NCBI GenBank assembly: GCA_014385265.1
Contig: JACRTJ010000013.1
Span: 145,607 to 209,606, forward strand
DNA: 64,000 nt
From: Enterocloster hominis (ex Liu et al. 2021)
GTDB lineage: Bacteria; Bacillota; Clostridia; Lachnospirales; Lachnospiraceae
Direction: 5' to 3'
Part shown: positions 1-7,378 of the stretch, piece by piece
Layout of the letters: each line of letters opens with the position of its first letter
How positions within the stretch are numbered: the first letter of the stretch is position 1
Position numbers and translations under genes: made by a program
The notes under the pieces: generated by a model
Databases searched by the model: none
What the model was told of the DNA's origin: nothing
The model's input: the letters and a program-made list of their open reading frames with translations, nothing else

Positions 1-17
1 CCATATGGATTTCAAGC

Positions 18-47
18 AAAAAAGATTCCGGACTATGCCATCCGGAA
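18..47 (-). terminator. Intrinsic terminator of integrase-like gene
   Basis: TTCCGGA and TCCGGAA form a 7-bp stem around an 8-nt loop, followed on the minus strand by six T residues. It sits at the stop codon of the integrase-like gene, so it probably ends that transcript. Confidence 0.7.
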
Positions 48-1082
48 CCATTTTCCTGCCTGTTCTTTTTCGTTGATCTCCTTCATTGCCTCCAGCCGGT
101 CTACTTCTCTTTTTGCGTCTGCCAGACCCAGATGGGTATACACATTCATCGTCACTTCAATCGAACTATGCCCCATCAGATATTGCAGCGTTTTCGGACT
201 AATACCGCTCTTCGCCATATTCGTACAGTAGGTATGGCGGCAGATATGAGGGGTAATCTTCGGCAGCTTCCTTTTATTCTCTTTGTTGTGCTTCTCAACT
301 GCACGCTGGAAACGCTTTTCCCACTGATACGATACCATTGCCTTTCCCCGTCTGTCCAGAAACAAAAATCCACTGTATCCGTCTATGATCTGCTCCACCT
401 TTGGGGCTTTCCGGTTCTCAAGCACCCTCTGAAATGCTTCATAAACCTCTTCCGTCATCGGCAGGATTCTTGTTCCTGCATTGGTCTTGGTTTCCTCGAT
501 GTACTTCCCCTTATGTCCTGTGGTTTGCAGCTGATGGTTGATATTGATTGTACGCTCTTTCATATCAATGTCTCTCAATGTCAGTCCGCTCAGCTCTGAA
601 ACCCGAAGTCCGGTTTTAAACAGGATAAACATCCCGTCATAGCACTCACGATAGGTCTCGTCATTCTTCACAAAGTCCAGAAATCGCTTCTCCACGCTTG
701 GCTCCACTGCATCCCGTTTACTGGAATCATTGATTAAGACCATCTGTACAGCTCCCCAGCGGTCAAATGCAATCTCTCGGATATTGAAACGCTCTCCCAG
801 CCTTTCTATGAATTTTTCAATAAATCCATAATGAACAACATTTCCCTCTGTGGTCATAAGATACCCCTGTTTTTCCCAGACATCATACGGAACATGGTCT
901 CTTCTGACTCGCAACTCCAACGTATCTTCCGGAATCCAGAAATAAGGCAAGATAGCAAACTTGTCATTCTCATCCCTCGGCGGAAACACCAATACAAGCT
1001 GAATATGCCTCCCGATTGTGCTGCGTGTCCAGCCGTTTTGTTCTCCGATTTCTTTCTGCGTCAAGTGCTGGAAGTAATACAA
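33..1082 (-). CDS. Chimeric tyrosine recombinase (HTH / terminase fragment / integrase domain)
   Basis: This 349-codon frame joins three unrelated pieces. Residues 1-30 (LTQKEIGEQNGWTRSTIGRH) look like the small sigma-like HTH protein of Tn1549-type conjugative elements. Residues 32-115 resemble part of a phage large terminase (PPRDENDKFAILPYFWIPED; FDRWGAVQMV). Residues 116-349 are the catalytic domain of a Tn916/Tn1549-type integrase with R160, K199, H279-x-x-R282, H305 and Y315, so the active site is complete while the usual core-binding N-terminal half is missing. The listed start is a TTG; a better ATG with GGGGGATTTTCC upstream lies at 1107 but is out of frame through a five-T run. Most likely a recombination remnant rather than a working integrase, although the catalytic domain could still be made. 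Motif assignments are by eye. Confidence 0.75.
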   Translation of the reverse strand: MYYFQHLTQKEIGEQNGWTRSTIGRHIQLVLVFPPRDENDKFAILPYFWIPEDTLELRVRRDHVPYDVWEKQGYLMTTEGNVVHYGFIEKFIERLGERFNIREIAFDRWGAVQMVLINDSSKRDAVEPSVEKRFLDFVKNDETYRECYDGMFILFKTGLRVSELSGLTLRDIDMKERTININHQLQTTGHKGKYIEETKTNAGTRILPMTEEVYEAFQRVLENRKAPKVEQIIDGYSGFLFLDRRGKAMVSYQWEKRFQRAVEKHNKENKRKLPKITPHICRHTYCTNMAKSGISPKTLQYLMGHSSIEVTMNVYTHLGLADAKREVDRLEAMKEINEKEQAGKWFRMA

Positions 1083-1138
1083 AAAGATAGGCTTCGTATT
1101 CAGTCATGGAAAATCCCCCTTTCTTCGATTATGGGAAA

Positions 1139-1166
1139 GGGCGGCAGCACTTTTTTGCTGTCGCCC
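1139..1166 (-). terminator. Leader hairpin upstream of the HTH/integrase chimera
   Basis: An 11-bp GC-rich stem (GGGCGACAGCA / TGCTGCCGCCC on the minus strand, one G-U pair) with a 6-nt A-rich loop lies about 30 nt before the ATG at 1107 and is followed by TTTCCC. It could act as an attenuator or as the terminator of the sirtuin operon. The short flanking stretch 1167-1269 also holds GTCAACGG/CCGTTGAC arms (1200-1236). Confidence 0.4.
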
Positions 1167-1269
1167 CTTGATTACCCACCAGCAAGGACAGGCGGGGCTG
1201 TCAACGGTGGGCGCAGTCCATTTACTTGCCGTTGACTGGCTCGGCTGGGTTTGCTATTCCAGCAAGATT

Positions 1270-2118
1270 TCAAGATACTGTTTTCAAAATAGTACCTATA
1301 TCTCCGTCAAGACATACTGACTGTCGCTTAATTTCGGTTGGTGCATAAGCGTCAGATAAATTAACACAGGAATATATTGCATTAGGATTTTGCACTGTCA
1401 TTTTCCAAAAAGAATATTTAATTATGACAGGTGTGTTATTGCCTACACCCAGTTCAAAAAGCAACAATTTTGAGACTTTATGTCTGCGGACAAAATCCTC
1501 ATATCGGATATTCGCCTGATACCAGCCTTCGTCTTGAACAAAAGAATTGTCACACCGTAAATTCATTGTCATTGGTGCGCCACAAACAGGACAATAGGGA
1601 ATGAGTTCGGAAGGAATTTTCATGTTCTGTTGTTCGGCAATCATTTTTCGGACTGCCGTTTCATTATCATACGTCTTTTGATGACACGCTTTTGAACACT
1701 GCCATAAGCCATAATCACCCTGTGTGTAAAATAATCTCTTTTTATCAAAATGGTTGATTTGAAATAAATGGTCTACATTGGTCGTCAGAACAAAATAATC
1801 TTTGCCATGTATCAATTTCAGCAGCATTTGGTACACTTCGTTTTGCGGTTGGTCGTAACGGTTACAGTAAATATGCCTTGACCACCACGCCCAGTATTCT
1901 TCCAGCGTTTCGTATGGATAGAAACCGCCGGAATACATATCAGAAATCCCGTATTTCTGGTTGAAATCAGCAAAATATTTCTGAAAACGTACACCGTCAT
2001 AAGTGTAACCAGCTGATGCAGATAGTCCGGCTCCCGCACCTATTAGAATTGCATCAGCATTGTCGATTGCCTGTTTTAGTCTTTTTATATTATCCGAATA
2101 GTTTTCGGTAGATTTCAT
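1270..2118 (-). CDS. Class M sirtuin (SirTM), protein ADP-ribosyltransferase
   Basis: A 282-residue Sir2-fold protein. The NAD-binding motif GAGAGLSASAG is at 27-37, TTNVDHLF at 112-119, and a four-Cys zinc site at C141, C145, C176 and C179. The position of the usual catalytic histidine is Gln (Q133 in YTQGDYG). Class M sirtuins linked to macrodomains share this change, and characterised members transfer ADP-ribose instead of deacylating. The ATG at 2118 was chosen because it begins the conserved fold; a longer in-frame extension to 2220 lies wholly inside the macrodomain gene. The gene overlaps the macrodomain gene end by 29 nt, indicating translational coupling. The usual lipoylated carrier (GcvH-like) and its ligase are not found nearby, so the target protein is unknown here. 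Confidence 0.85.
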   Translation of the reverse strand: MKSTENYSDNIKRLKQAIDNADAILIGAGAGLSASAGYTYDGVRFQKYFADFNQKYGISDMYSGGFYPYETLEEYWAWWSRHIYCNRYDQPQNEVYQMLLKLIHGKDYFVLTTNVDHLFQINHFDKKRLFYTQGDYGLWQCSKACHQKTYDNETAVRKMIAEQQNMKIPSELIPYCPVCGAPMTMNLRCDNSFVQDEGWYQANIRYEDFVRRHKVSKLLLFELGVGNNTPVIIKYSFWKMTVQNPNAIYSCVNLSDAYAPTEIKRQSVCLDGDIGTILKTVS

Positions 2119-2869
2119 CGTCCATATCTTTGAAAACATTAAATACCACCTTGATTTTACTTTGCGTTTGAGATTTATAGTTCCTAACTGCCCGTACCGC
2201 AATTTCCGCAGCTTTCTCATTTGGAAAATGAAATTCTCCTGTTGAGATACAACAAAATGCTATACTGGTTACTCCATTCTTTTCTGCAAGTGACAGGCAA
2301 GAACGGTAGCAGTCTGCAAGCAGTTCACAGTCAGATTGTTTGAGTTTTCCTTGAATAATCGGTCCGACTGTATGAATTACAAACTCACTTGGCAAATTAA
2401 AGGCTGGCGTGATTTTTGCCTGTCCTGTCTGTTCCTCATGCCCTTGTTGTTTCATCAGATTATCACATTCAAGCCTGAGCTGTATTCCTGCAAAGGTATG
2501 AATTGCATTATCAATGCAGCCATGACAAGGGCAAAAGCACCCTAACATTTGACTGTTTGCTGCGTTAACAACCGCTCCGCATTTTAACGTTGTAATATCC
2601 CCTTGCCATAAATATAAATCTTCTGTAATGGCAGTCAAGCTTTCAATATCGGTAATCCCTTTGCCCCTAAGCTCTGCTTGCAGATATTCGTCCTGTATCT
2701 TCAAAAATTGAAAAGACGCTGGCATTGGCGGGCGTACATTTACAAGTGACCGAAATAGCTGAAATTGATTTTTTTCATCTTTCCCAAAAGAGAGCGCCTG
2801 CTTTTTATATTGCGGCATTTCATTTAAGAGAAAAGAATTGAGTTGATATAGCCGTTCAAGCTGCGTCAT
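2090..2869 (-). CDS. Zinc-dependent macrodomain protein-ADP-ribose hydrolase
   Basis: A 259-residue macrodomain protein expected to remove ADP-ribose added by the adjacent sirtuin. ADP-ribose-binding motifs are visible: QGDIT (89-93), NAANSQMLG (102-110) and the CISTGEFHFP loop (207-216). The Cys/His-rich stretch CFCPCHGCIDNAIH (111-124) matches the zinc-macro subfamily found beside SirTM genes. An N-terminal helical region of about 80 residues precedes the core, as usual in this subfamily. Its ATG overlaps the stop of the upstream flavin-ferredoxin frame by four nt (ATGA) and its end overlaps the sirtuin start. The three genes therefore form one coupled operon for reversible protein ADP-ribosylation. 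Confidence 0.88.
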   Translation of the reverse strand: MTQLERLYQLNSFLLNEMPQYKKQALSFGKDEKNQFQLFRSLVNVRPPMPASFQFLKIQDEYLQAELRGKGITDIESLTAITEDLYLWQGDITTLKCGAVVNAANSQMLGCFCPCHGCIDNAIHTFAGIQLRLECDNLMKQQGHEEQTGQAKITPAFNLPSEFVIHTVGPIIQGKLKQSDCELLADCYRSCLSLAEKNGVTSIAFCCISTGEFHFPNEKAAEIAVRAVRNYKSQTQSKIKVVFNVFKDMDDEIYRKLFG

Positions 2870-3499
2870 AAGCTACCACCTCTTTTCTCTATTGCACGTA
2901 CAGGGCAGATTTCATAACAGTTTCCACAATGCAAACAATGTTCCTGTTGAATCACAACAGGCTTTTTTTCTATGTCGATACATTTTTGAGGACAACGGGA
3001 ATAACATAATTTACACCCAATACATTTATCCGTAACAAAATAACGTTCTTGATTATCTTTTCCGCCTCCAAATGTAAAACCAGCCCGTTCAATCGGTTTT
3101 TTGGATAAATCAAACCATTCCCCACTTCCTTCGTAGAGCTGAAATACCGTAAGGGCAGACATGGATTCCACACTGGGGTAGAGTTCATTCATATAAGGAT
3201 TTTTTTTGAAAAAGTGTTGGCAGGAGTGTTGTTCCAACTTCACGCACTTTTCCACGAACAGAAACAGCCACACAGGATAAGGTATCTTTTCCCCTCATTC
3301 CTGTTAGAGCTATGAAGCCCTGTTTTTTCAGTCTGTCATAAAATCCTTTTCCCTTTGCGGTTAAAAAATACAAACCATTTTCATCAAAATCCATAATGTC
3401 AATGGCACAAGTTACAGGCAGATCGTTATCGTCTACAGTAGCTATAACAGTGGAATGAATTTCATCCACAATAAAGGAAAAATATTCTCGGATAGTCAT
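2866..3499 (-). pseudogene. Flavin (PNPOx-like) / double [4Fe-4S] ferredoxin protein, frameshifted
   Basis: Two overlapping frames make one protein of about 210 residues. The first (from 3499) is a pyridoxamine-phosphate-oxidase-like flavin fold (MTIREYFSFIVDEIHSTVIA...VSVRGKVREVG). The second (to 2866) carries CIGCKLCYSRCP and CLHCGNCYEICP, two [4Fe-4S] cluster motifs. The break is in an A8 run on the minus strand (around 3199-3206): removing one A joins ...LPTLFQK to NPYMNELYP... in a single frame. Possible causes are a real mutation, a homopolymer sequencing error or transcript slippage on A8. It is the first gene of the macrodomain-sirtuin operon (ATGA overlap with the macrodomain gene) and may supply electrons or sense redox state; its exact role in these operons is not known to me. 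Confidence 0.8.
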
Positions 3500-3518
3500 G
3501 ATGTGTCCTCCATATAGG

Positions 3519-3552
3519 GCAGCCCTGCAACCTTATCGGCTCGCAGGGCTGC
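3519..3552. other. Perfect 10-bp inverted repeat between flavin genes
   Basis: GCAGCCCTGC and GCAGGGCTGC are separated by 14 nt in the gap between the two flavin-fold genes. Neither strand has a T tract, so it is not a standard terminator. It may be a processing or attenuation hairpin separating gene 3562-3963 from the downstream operon. Confidence 0.5.
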
Positions 3553-3561
3553 TCTTGCTAT

Positions 3562-3963
3562 TTACAGGTCATATTCTTTCGGCGGGTTGCCGGAAAAGTC
3601 AGCGATTACTGCGTGTGCGTCCTCAAGATAGAATACCTCAAAAATCGGGTTGTCTGCGGTTTGATACTGTCCCTTTACAATCGGGTTGTTCATGCAGCCT
3701 TCTTTTACTGCCATGTTGTTCTCAAAAACAACTTTCCCGTTCAAGCGAATCCACGCATACGCCGGAGAAGAAACACAAACTTCAATATAGGGGTTATTCT
3801 GAATATCCTTATAAACATCTTTCGTATTATTTGTGCAGAACCACAGCTTTCCGTCCTGCTCAAAGCAGAACATAAACGGACGGCATTTTGCTTTCCCGTC
3901 ACGACCAACTGTGGCAAGATACTGTACGGGATTTTCCTGTAAAAATTTCACAACTTCATTCAT
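3562..3963 (-). CDS. Pyridoxamine 5'-phosphate oxidase-like flavin protein
   Basis: A 133-residue split-barrel flavin-binding protein (EVVKFLQENPVQYLATVG, RPFMFCFEQDGKLWFCTN, NPYIEVCVSSP) of the family that includes NimA-type nitroreductases and many FMN reductases. Substrate unknown. The ATG at 3963 was chosen because it follows AGGAGG at normal spacing and starts the conserved fold; the frame is open further upstream only through the divergent promoter region. It is transcribed away from an HxlR-family regulator gene, the usual arrangement for a redox- or electrophile-inducible flavin enzyme, so regulation by that neighbour is likely. The second, ferredoxin-fused flavin gene downstream may be in the same transcript. 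Confidence 0.82.
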   Translation of the reverse strand: MNEVVKFLQENPVQYLATVGRDGKAKCRPFMFCFEQDGKLWFCTNNTKDVYKDIQNNPYIEVCVSSPAYAWIRLNGKVVFENNMAVKEGCMNNPIVKGQYQTADNPIFEVFYLEDAHAVIADFSGNPPKEYDL

Positions 3964-3992
3964 GATAAATGACCTCCTGATATTAAATAAGT

Positions 3993-4020
3993 TTTTTCGT
4001 TTGCAATTTTTCGTTTGCAA
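3993..4020. promoter_or_regulatory. Tandem 14-bp direct repeat in the divergent promoter region
   Basis: TTTTTCGTTTGCAA occurs twice back to back (3993-4006 and 4007-4020) just upstream of the flavin gene; on its coding strand each copy reads TTGCAAACGAAAAA. HxlR proteins usually bind paired sites at such divergent promoters, so this is a candidate operator, and each TTGCAA could also serve as a -35 element. The binding role is inferred. Confidence 0.55.
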
Positions 4021-4046
4021 GATTATAATAATTCCGTAAAGCCCTT

Positions 4047-4077
4047 TTGTAAAGTAAGCACATAATTGTGCTATAAT
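4047..4077 (+). promoter_or_regulatory. Promoter of hxlR-type gene with overlapping palindrome
   Basis: An extended -10 (TGCTATAAT, hexamer 4072-4077) lies 34 nt before the regulator ATG, with a weak TTGTAA at 4047-4052 (19-nt spacing). Between them is the palindrome AGCACA-TAAT-TGTGCT (4057-4072), touching the -10. A regulator bound there would block transcription, which suggests autoregulation. Confidence 0.6.
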
Positions 4078-4111
4078 TACCAAAATGAAACTATAGAAAA
4101 GGAGAGATACC

Positions 4112-4438
4112 ATGCCAAACGAAAAAAATTTGCCAGCCTGCCCAGTAGAAACCACCCTTATGCTGATAGGCGATAAATGGAAAGTTCTCATATTGCGTGA
4201 CTTAATGCCCGGAACAAAACGATTTGGAGAATTAAAAAAATCCATAGGGAATGTTTCTCAAAAAGTATTGACAGCACAGCTGCGTGATATGGAAGAAAAA
4301 GGGCTTGTCAATCGAAAGGTTTATGCAGAAGTTCCACCACGTGTTGAGTACAGTCTGACAGAATTAGGTAAGAGCCTTAAACCGATTTTGGACGCTATGT
4401 GGAATTGGGGAGAGGAATATAAAGCCCAAAACGTATAA
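4112..4438 (+). CDS. HxlR-family winged-helix transcriptional regulator
   Basis: A 108-residue protein with the HxlR signature: a conserved Cys near the N terminus (LPACPVETTLMLIGDKWK), recognition region RFGELKKSIGNVSQKVLTAQ, and wing NRKVYAEVPPRVEYSLTE. Family members sense oxidants or aldehydes through that Cys or respond to ligands and regulate a divergent enzyme gene. AGGAGAG precedes the ATG. It is the only plus-strand gene in this part of the island and is followed directly by a strong terminator, so it is monocistronic. The target is most likely the flavin protein at 3562-3963. Confidence 0.9.
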   Translation: MPNEKNLPACPVETTLMLIGDKWKVLILRDLMPGTKRFGELKKSIGNVSQKVLTAQLRDMEEKGLVNRKVYAEVPPRVEYSLTELGKSLKPILDAMWNWGEEYKAQNV

Positions 4439-4478
4439 AAAGTATCGGGACAGATTTCATTTTGTCCCGATACTTTTT
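4437..4478 (+). terminator. Strong intrinsic terminator after the HxlR gene
   Basis: AAAAAGTATCGGGACA pairs perfectly with TGTCCCGATACTTTTT (16 bp, 10-nt loop). The A/T ends make it usable in both directions. It overlaps the stop codon of the regulator. Confidence 0.9.
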
Positions 4479-4548
4479 GAGTGTGTGTTACTTTACCGCA
4501 CATGAGCATTTGCTTAGGGTAGATATTCTATTATTAGTCCCTAACACA

Positions 4549-4590
4549 AGCGGCAGCAATCCATTCAAAGGACGCTGCCGCTAAATTTTT
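4549..4590 (+). terminator. Second terminator hairpin
   Basis: AGCGGCAGC and GCTGCCGCT form a 9-bp stem with a 16-nt loop, followed by AAATTTTT. No gene on the plus strand ends here, so it may be the leftover end of a lost gene. The rest of 4479-4618 shows nothing else. Confidence 0.6.
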
Positions 4591-4618
4591 CCATTTACAA
4601 TTTTGTCATTCAAGGCTC

Positions 4619-4744
4619 TTACTGAAAAAATGGTGTAGTAGTGGTGTAGTAAGTGCCTATTTGCTTTGTAAATCTATTGATTTTACAGGCTTTTTCAAGG
4701 CTTTTCAAGATATTGCCGTGGCAGATGAATAAAACTCTAATCAT
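4619..4744 (-). pseudogene. Truncated start of a low-molecular-weight protein tyrosine phosphatase gene
   Basis: This 41-codon frame has a good ribosome site (CAGGAG, 8 nt before the ATG) and begins MIRVLFICHGNI, the N terminus of LMW protein tyrosine phosphatases, whose P-loop would continue CRSP. Here the sequence departs right after CHGNI (LKSLEKACK...), the P-loop Arg is lost, and the rest (YYTTTTPFFQ) has no phosphatase features. The break in mid-motif suggests an insertion or recombination endpoint, possibly an attachment site of the island. The stretch 4745-4983 holds no gene I can support. Confidence 0.5.
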
Positions 4745-4983
4745 AAAATTCTCCTGTTCTGAAATGCCCTGTAATGCCGAGTTTTGCAAGGTTTTATCGG
4801 CTTTTCCGAGCATCGTATTTTTATTCTCTAAAACTACACTTTTTGCAAAATAATGCAAAACGGAGCAAATCAATGCCTTGTGTAGTAGTCAAATCGTAGT
4901 CAGTTAAGGGGGGTCAGACTACGGATGGGGGTGTGCATTATTTAACAAAAGGGGGGTACAGAACACAACATCGTATGCGTTCA

Positions 4984-5796
4984 TTATAGTTCTTCTGCCA
5001 TCACAAACCACTCTGGTTTAATATTGGCATCATCCGAAAGCCTTAATATAAGATTCTCATCACAAATAAAACTACTTCCTACCCATTCATCATATAATCT
5101 TAATATTGCTTGCTTCAAAAATTCTACTGTCTTTCCATAATCTGTTTCTGGTGGATTTCCCATATCAAAAATCACATCTGACATAGGTATCAAATACTCA
5201 ATACAATAATACTTACTATTATCATAGTAATCAGTGACCATTCCACGAATACCCAAAAGACTTTCTATATTTCCTACCAATTCTGGGCAACTCGACAATG
5301 ACGAAAAATAACCATTGTTCTCTAAATATGACCGAAACGCAAACCCATTTACACAGTAATCTTGATTCTTATAGTATCCCAGCCTAGACTTTATATAGCA
5401 GACATTCCCACCATCATATCTAAATTCATTATCAAGTGATTGTAGTTCGTCCTTGTAATACAAGTCAATATGACCTTTGCTCGGTTTAAAGGTTATTTTA
5501 TACTTTTTGAAAAAGTTTGATAACGGAGAATCTTCTAACAAGAGTTGCTCCAAATTGTTATTCTTCTTCGGATCAGTTCCTTCCAATCTTCGAGAAAGAT
5601 GAAACATTTGAATATGTTCGAGTACCTCATCTACCATATTATCAGAAAGGAAATCACTAACCCATTCCCATGGCTCCTTTTCTGTATCTTCATAAATGGA
5701 CATAAAAATCTGTATCATCTCACTTGCCGAAAGATTCAAGAATTCCATTATTCCTTGTTTTAAGGACTCTTGTGTTCTTGCATCTATATATTTCAT
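4984..5796 (-). CDS. Unknown protein, partner of zinc-ribbon nuclease
   Basis: A soluble, acidic, AT-rich-coded protein of about 270 residues that I do not recognise. It has no signal peptide or membrane segment. Visible features are an N-terminal helical region (SLKQGIMEFLNLSASEMIQI), aromatic-rich middle segments (GYYKNQDYCVNGFAFRSYLE) and a C terminus ending EWFVMAEEL. The ATG at 5796 is used here; an in-frame TTG at 5835 would extend it by 13 residues and overlap the nuclease stop (5825) by 11 nt. Either way it directly follows the nuclease gene on the same strand, so the two are almost certainly co-transcribed. An immunity or accessory role for the nuclease is inference from position only. 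Confidence 0.65.
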   Translation of the reverse strand: MKYIDARTQESLKQGIMEFLNLSASEMIQIFMSIYEDTEKEPWEWVSDFLSDNMVDEVLEHIQMFHLSRRLEGTDPKKNNNLEQLLLEDSPLSNFFKKYKITFKPSKGHIDLYYKDELQSLDNEFRYDGGNVCYIKSRLGYYKNQDYCVNGFAFRSYLENNGYFSSLSSCPELVGNIESLLGIRGMVTDYYDNSKYYCIEYLIPMSDVIFDMGNPPETDYGKTVEFLKQAILRLYDEWVGSSFICDENLILRLSDDANIKPEWFVMAEEL

Positions 5797-5824
5797 TTTG
5801 TTTGTCACATCCTTATTTTTTAAA

Positions 5825-7111
5825 TTAAATAACAAGTTGATCTCTCAATATGGATTCCACGGTTTCATACTTCTTATTCTTGTATGAAATCTCAATTAAC
5901 TTTATTTTATGTTCCTTTGCATACTTTCTTTTTTCCTCATCATTTCTTTGTTGGATAATAAATTTATGTTCTCCACCAAATTCTTCAACTGGCATAAAGT
6001 GCTGCTCACCTTGACATTCAATTAATGCCCATACCTTTCCTTCTTTATATATAGCAAAATCAAATCGTAGCGGTGTTTCATTATCAATTCCATACACACC
6101 ATCAAAAGAGACTTCCACCCTATAATCAATACCATTTTTCATCAAAATATCAGTTACAATCCACTGAAACGAAGAAATCGCATGGCAATCACATAAAACA
6201 TCACTCCAATATCCTCCATAGGCTCTATATTCATATTCAGTAGGTGGAAAAATGCCAAATTTATCGCACTTTATCAATTTTTCTTTTCCACACAAATAAC
6301 ATCTGCAACGATACTCTTTATATATTGTAATATCATGATATTTCTTTTCATGTCGTTGCGTATAATATGGGGTAGGTACACTCTCTAATGAATTGTTCAC
6401 ACATTCAAGTACATCAAGCGACTCGTACCTTCTTCCCACATAATCAATATTATAATTCTTTGCCAGTTTTCTCGGAATTGTAGCTATTGTCCTTGCATCC
6501 TTTTCTGCTAATTTTATTAATTCCTTGCTTCTTTTTTCATTCCATGCATCACAATAGTCTGTTGCCGGAACAATCTTATCTTTATTATCTACCAAACATA
6601 CTGCTTCATTGTTCTCATACTTCCTTCTTTTATTGTAATTAGCATTACTAGCTTTTATAGAATAAGTAAACTTCGATGAGCAATACATTGGCTTATAACA
6701 GACCTTCGGTTCTGTTTTCAATGTTCGTTCAGAATAATATCGTATTTTTCCACACTTTCTGCACTTACATTTATAATGTATGATTTCCTTTTCTTTATGT
6801 AAACTGGAAATAACTTTTTCAAAATCAGCAATCGTAACCGAATCACCATAAACTTCAAAATTAACAGGCTTATATAAATATGCTGGTGTAATAATACTTT
6901 TTTCACCATTCCACCCATGCCAATCTCTTCGAGCATATTCACCTTTTTCCACAGCTTGAAGAAAATTTTTCTTTTCTTCTTCTATATTAGATATGCGTTT
7001 TTCTATAATTTTTCTATATTCTTCACCATCATCTAAAACTTGCAAACACCCACATTTCATTCCTACCATAACATCTATTCTTTCTACTACGGTTTCCAAA
7101 ATAAAAATCAT
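5825..7111 (-). CDS. Zinc-ribbon protein with C-terminal PD-(D/E)XK (homing-endonuclease-like) domain
   Basis: 428 residues. Two Cys-rich zinc-ribbon-like modules are visible: CKCRKCGK (115-121) with C138/C144, and CRCYLCGK (269-276) with C282, C307 and C309. The C-terminal 115 residues carry a PD-(D/E)XK nuclease pattern: E333, D351 (LRFDFAI), E365-C-Q367 with QGEQHF, then FGGEHKF and an RND...KRKYAKEHKIKLIEI tail. That tail is typical of the VSR-like/EDxHD endonucleases found in phage homing enzymes and very-short-patch-repair proteins. It probably cuts DNA, with zinc ribbons for recognition. The gene is AT-rich, preceded by AGGAGAGGG, and overlaps or abuts an unknown partner gene. It could be a selfish homing enzyme or part of an uncharacterised defence unit. 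Confidence 0.75.
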   Translation of the reverse strand: MIFILETVVERIDVMVGMKCGCLQVLDDGEEYRKIIEKRISNIEEEKKNFLQAVEKGEYARRDWHGWNGEKSIITPAYLYKPVNFEVYGDSVTIADFEKVISSLHKEKEIIHYKCKCRKCGKIRYYSERTLKTEPKVCYKPMYCSSKFTYSIKASNANYNKRRKYENNEAVCLVDNKDKIVPATDYCDAWNEKRSKELIKLAEKDARTIATIPRKLAKNYNIDYVGRRYESLDVLECVNNSLESVPTPYYTQRHEKKYHDITIYKEYRCRCYLCGKEKLIKCDKFGIFPPTEYEYRAYGGYWSDVLCDCHAISSFQWIVTDILMKNGIDYRVEVSFDGVYGIDNETPLRFDFAIYKEGKVWALIECQGEQHFMPVEEFGGEHKFIIQQRNDEEKRKYAKEHKIKLIEISYKNKKYETVESILRDQLVI

Positions 7112-7182
7112 CCCTCTCCTACATAGTCAAAATCCCCTTTATGATATTTTACCATATAAACTACATTCTCACCAGTCAAAAA

Positions 7183-7209
7183 GGCACCCAAGCTATAAGC
7201 CTGAGTGCC
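7183..7209 (-). terminator. Intrinsic terminator behind the truncated gene end
   Basis: On the minus strand GGCACTCAGGC pairs with GCTTGGGTGCC (11 bp, two G-U) around a 5-nt loop, then TTTTT. It lies 25 nt after the stop codon of the fragment at 7235, supporting that fragment as a genuine gene 3' end. The gap 7112-7182 shows only the nuclease ribosome site. Confidence 0.75.
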
Positions 7210-7234
7210 ACAAATCTATATCAATATTCTATTA

Positions 7235-7342
7235 TCAAATCACCTTGAACATATTCTGTTTCAAAGGCTTATCATCCTTGTCCGAAATCCCCATCTCTTT
7301 TCTTGCATTTTCCAACCCCTGCATTGTTGTGGTCAAGCACTT
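7235..7342 (-). pseudogene. 3' fragment of an interrupted gene
   Basis: Open frame with no start, reading KCLTTTMQGLENARKEMG then ISDKDDKPLKQNMFKVI and a stop; it runs straight into the IS3 end at 7343. A proper terminator follows. I do not recognise the protein. Together with the 14-codon start at 9260-9304 on the same strand, it may be the other end of one gene split by the insertion elements. Confidence 0.5.
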
Positions 7343-7378
7343 TTGTAACACTTGTGGCTAAAAAATATCATGAATCAG

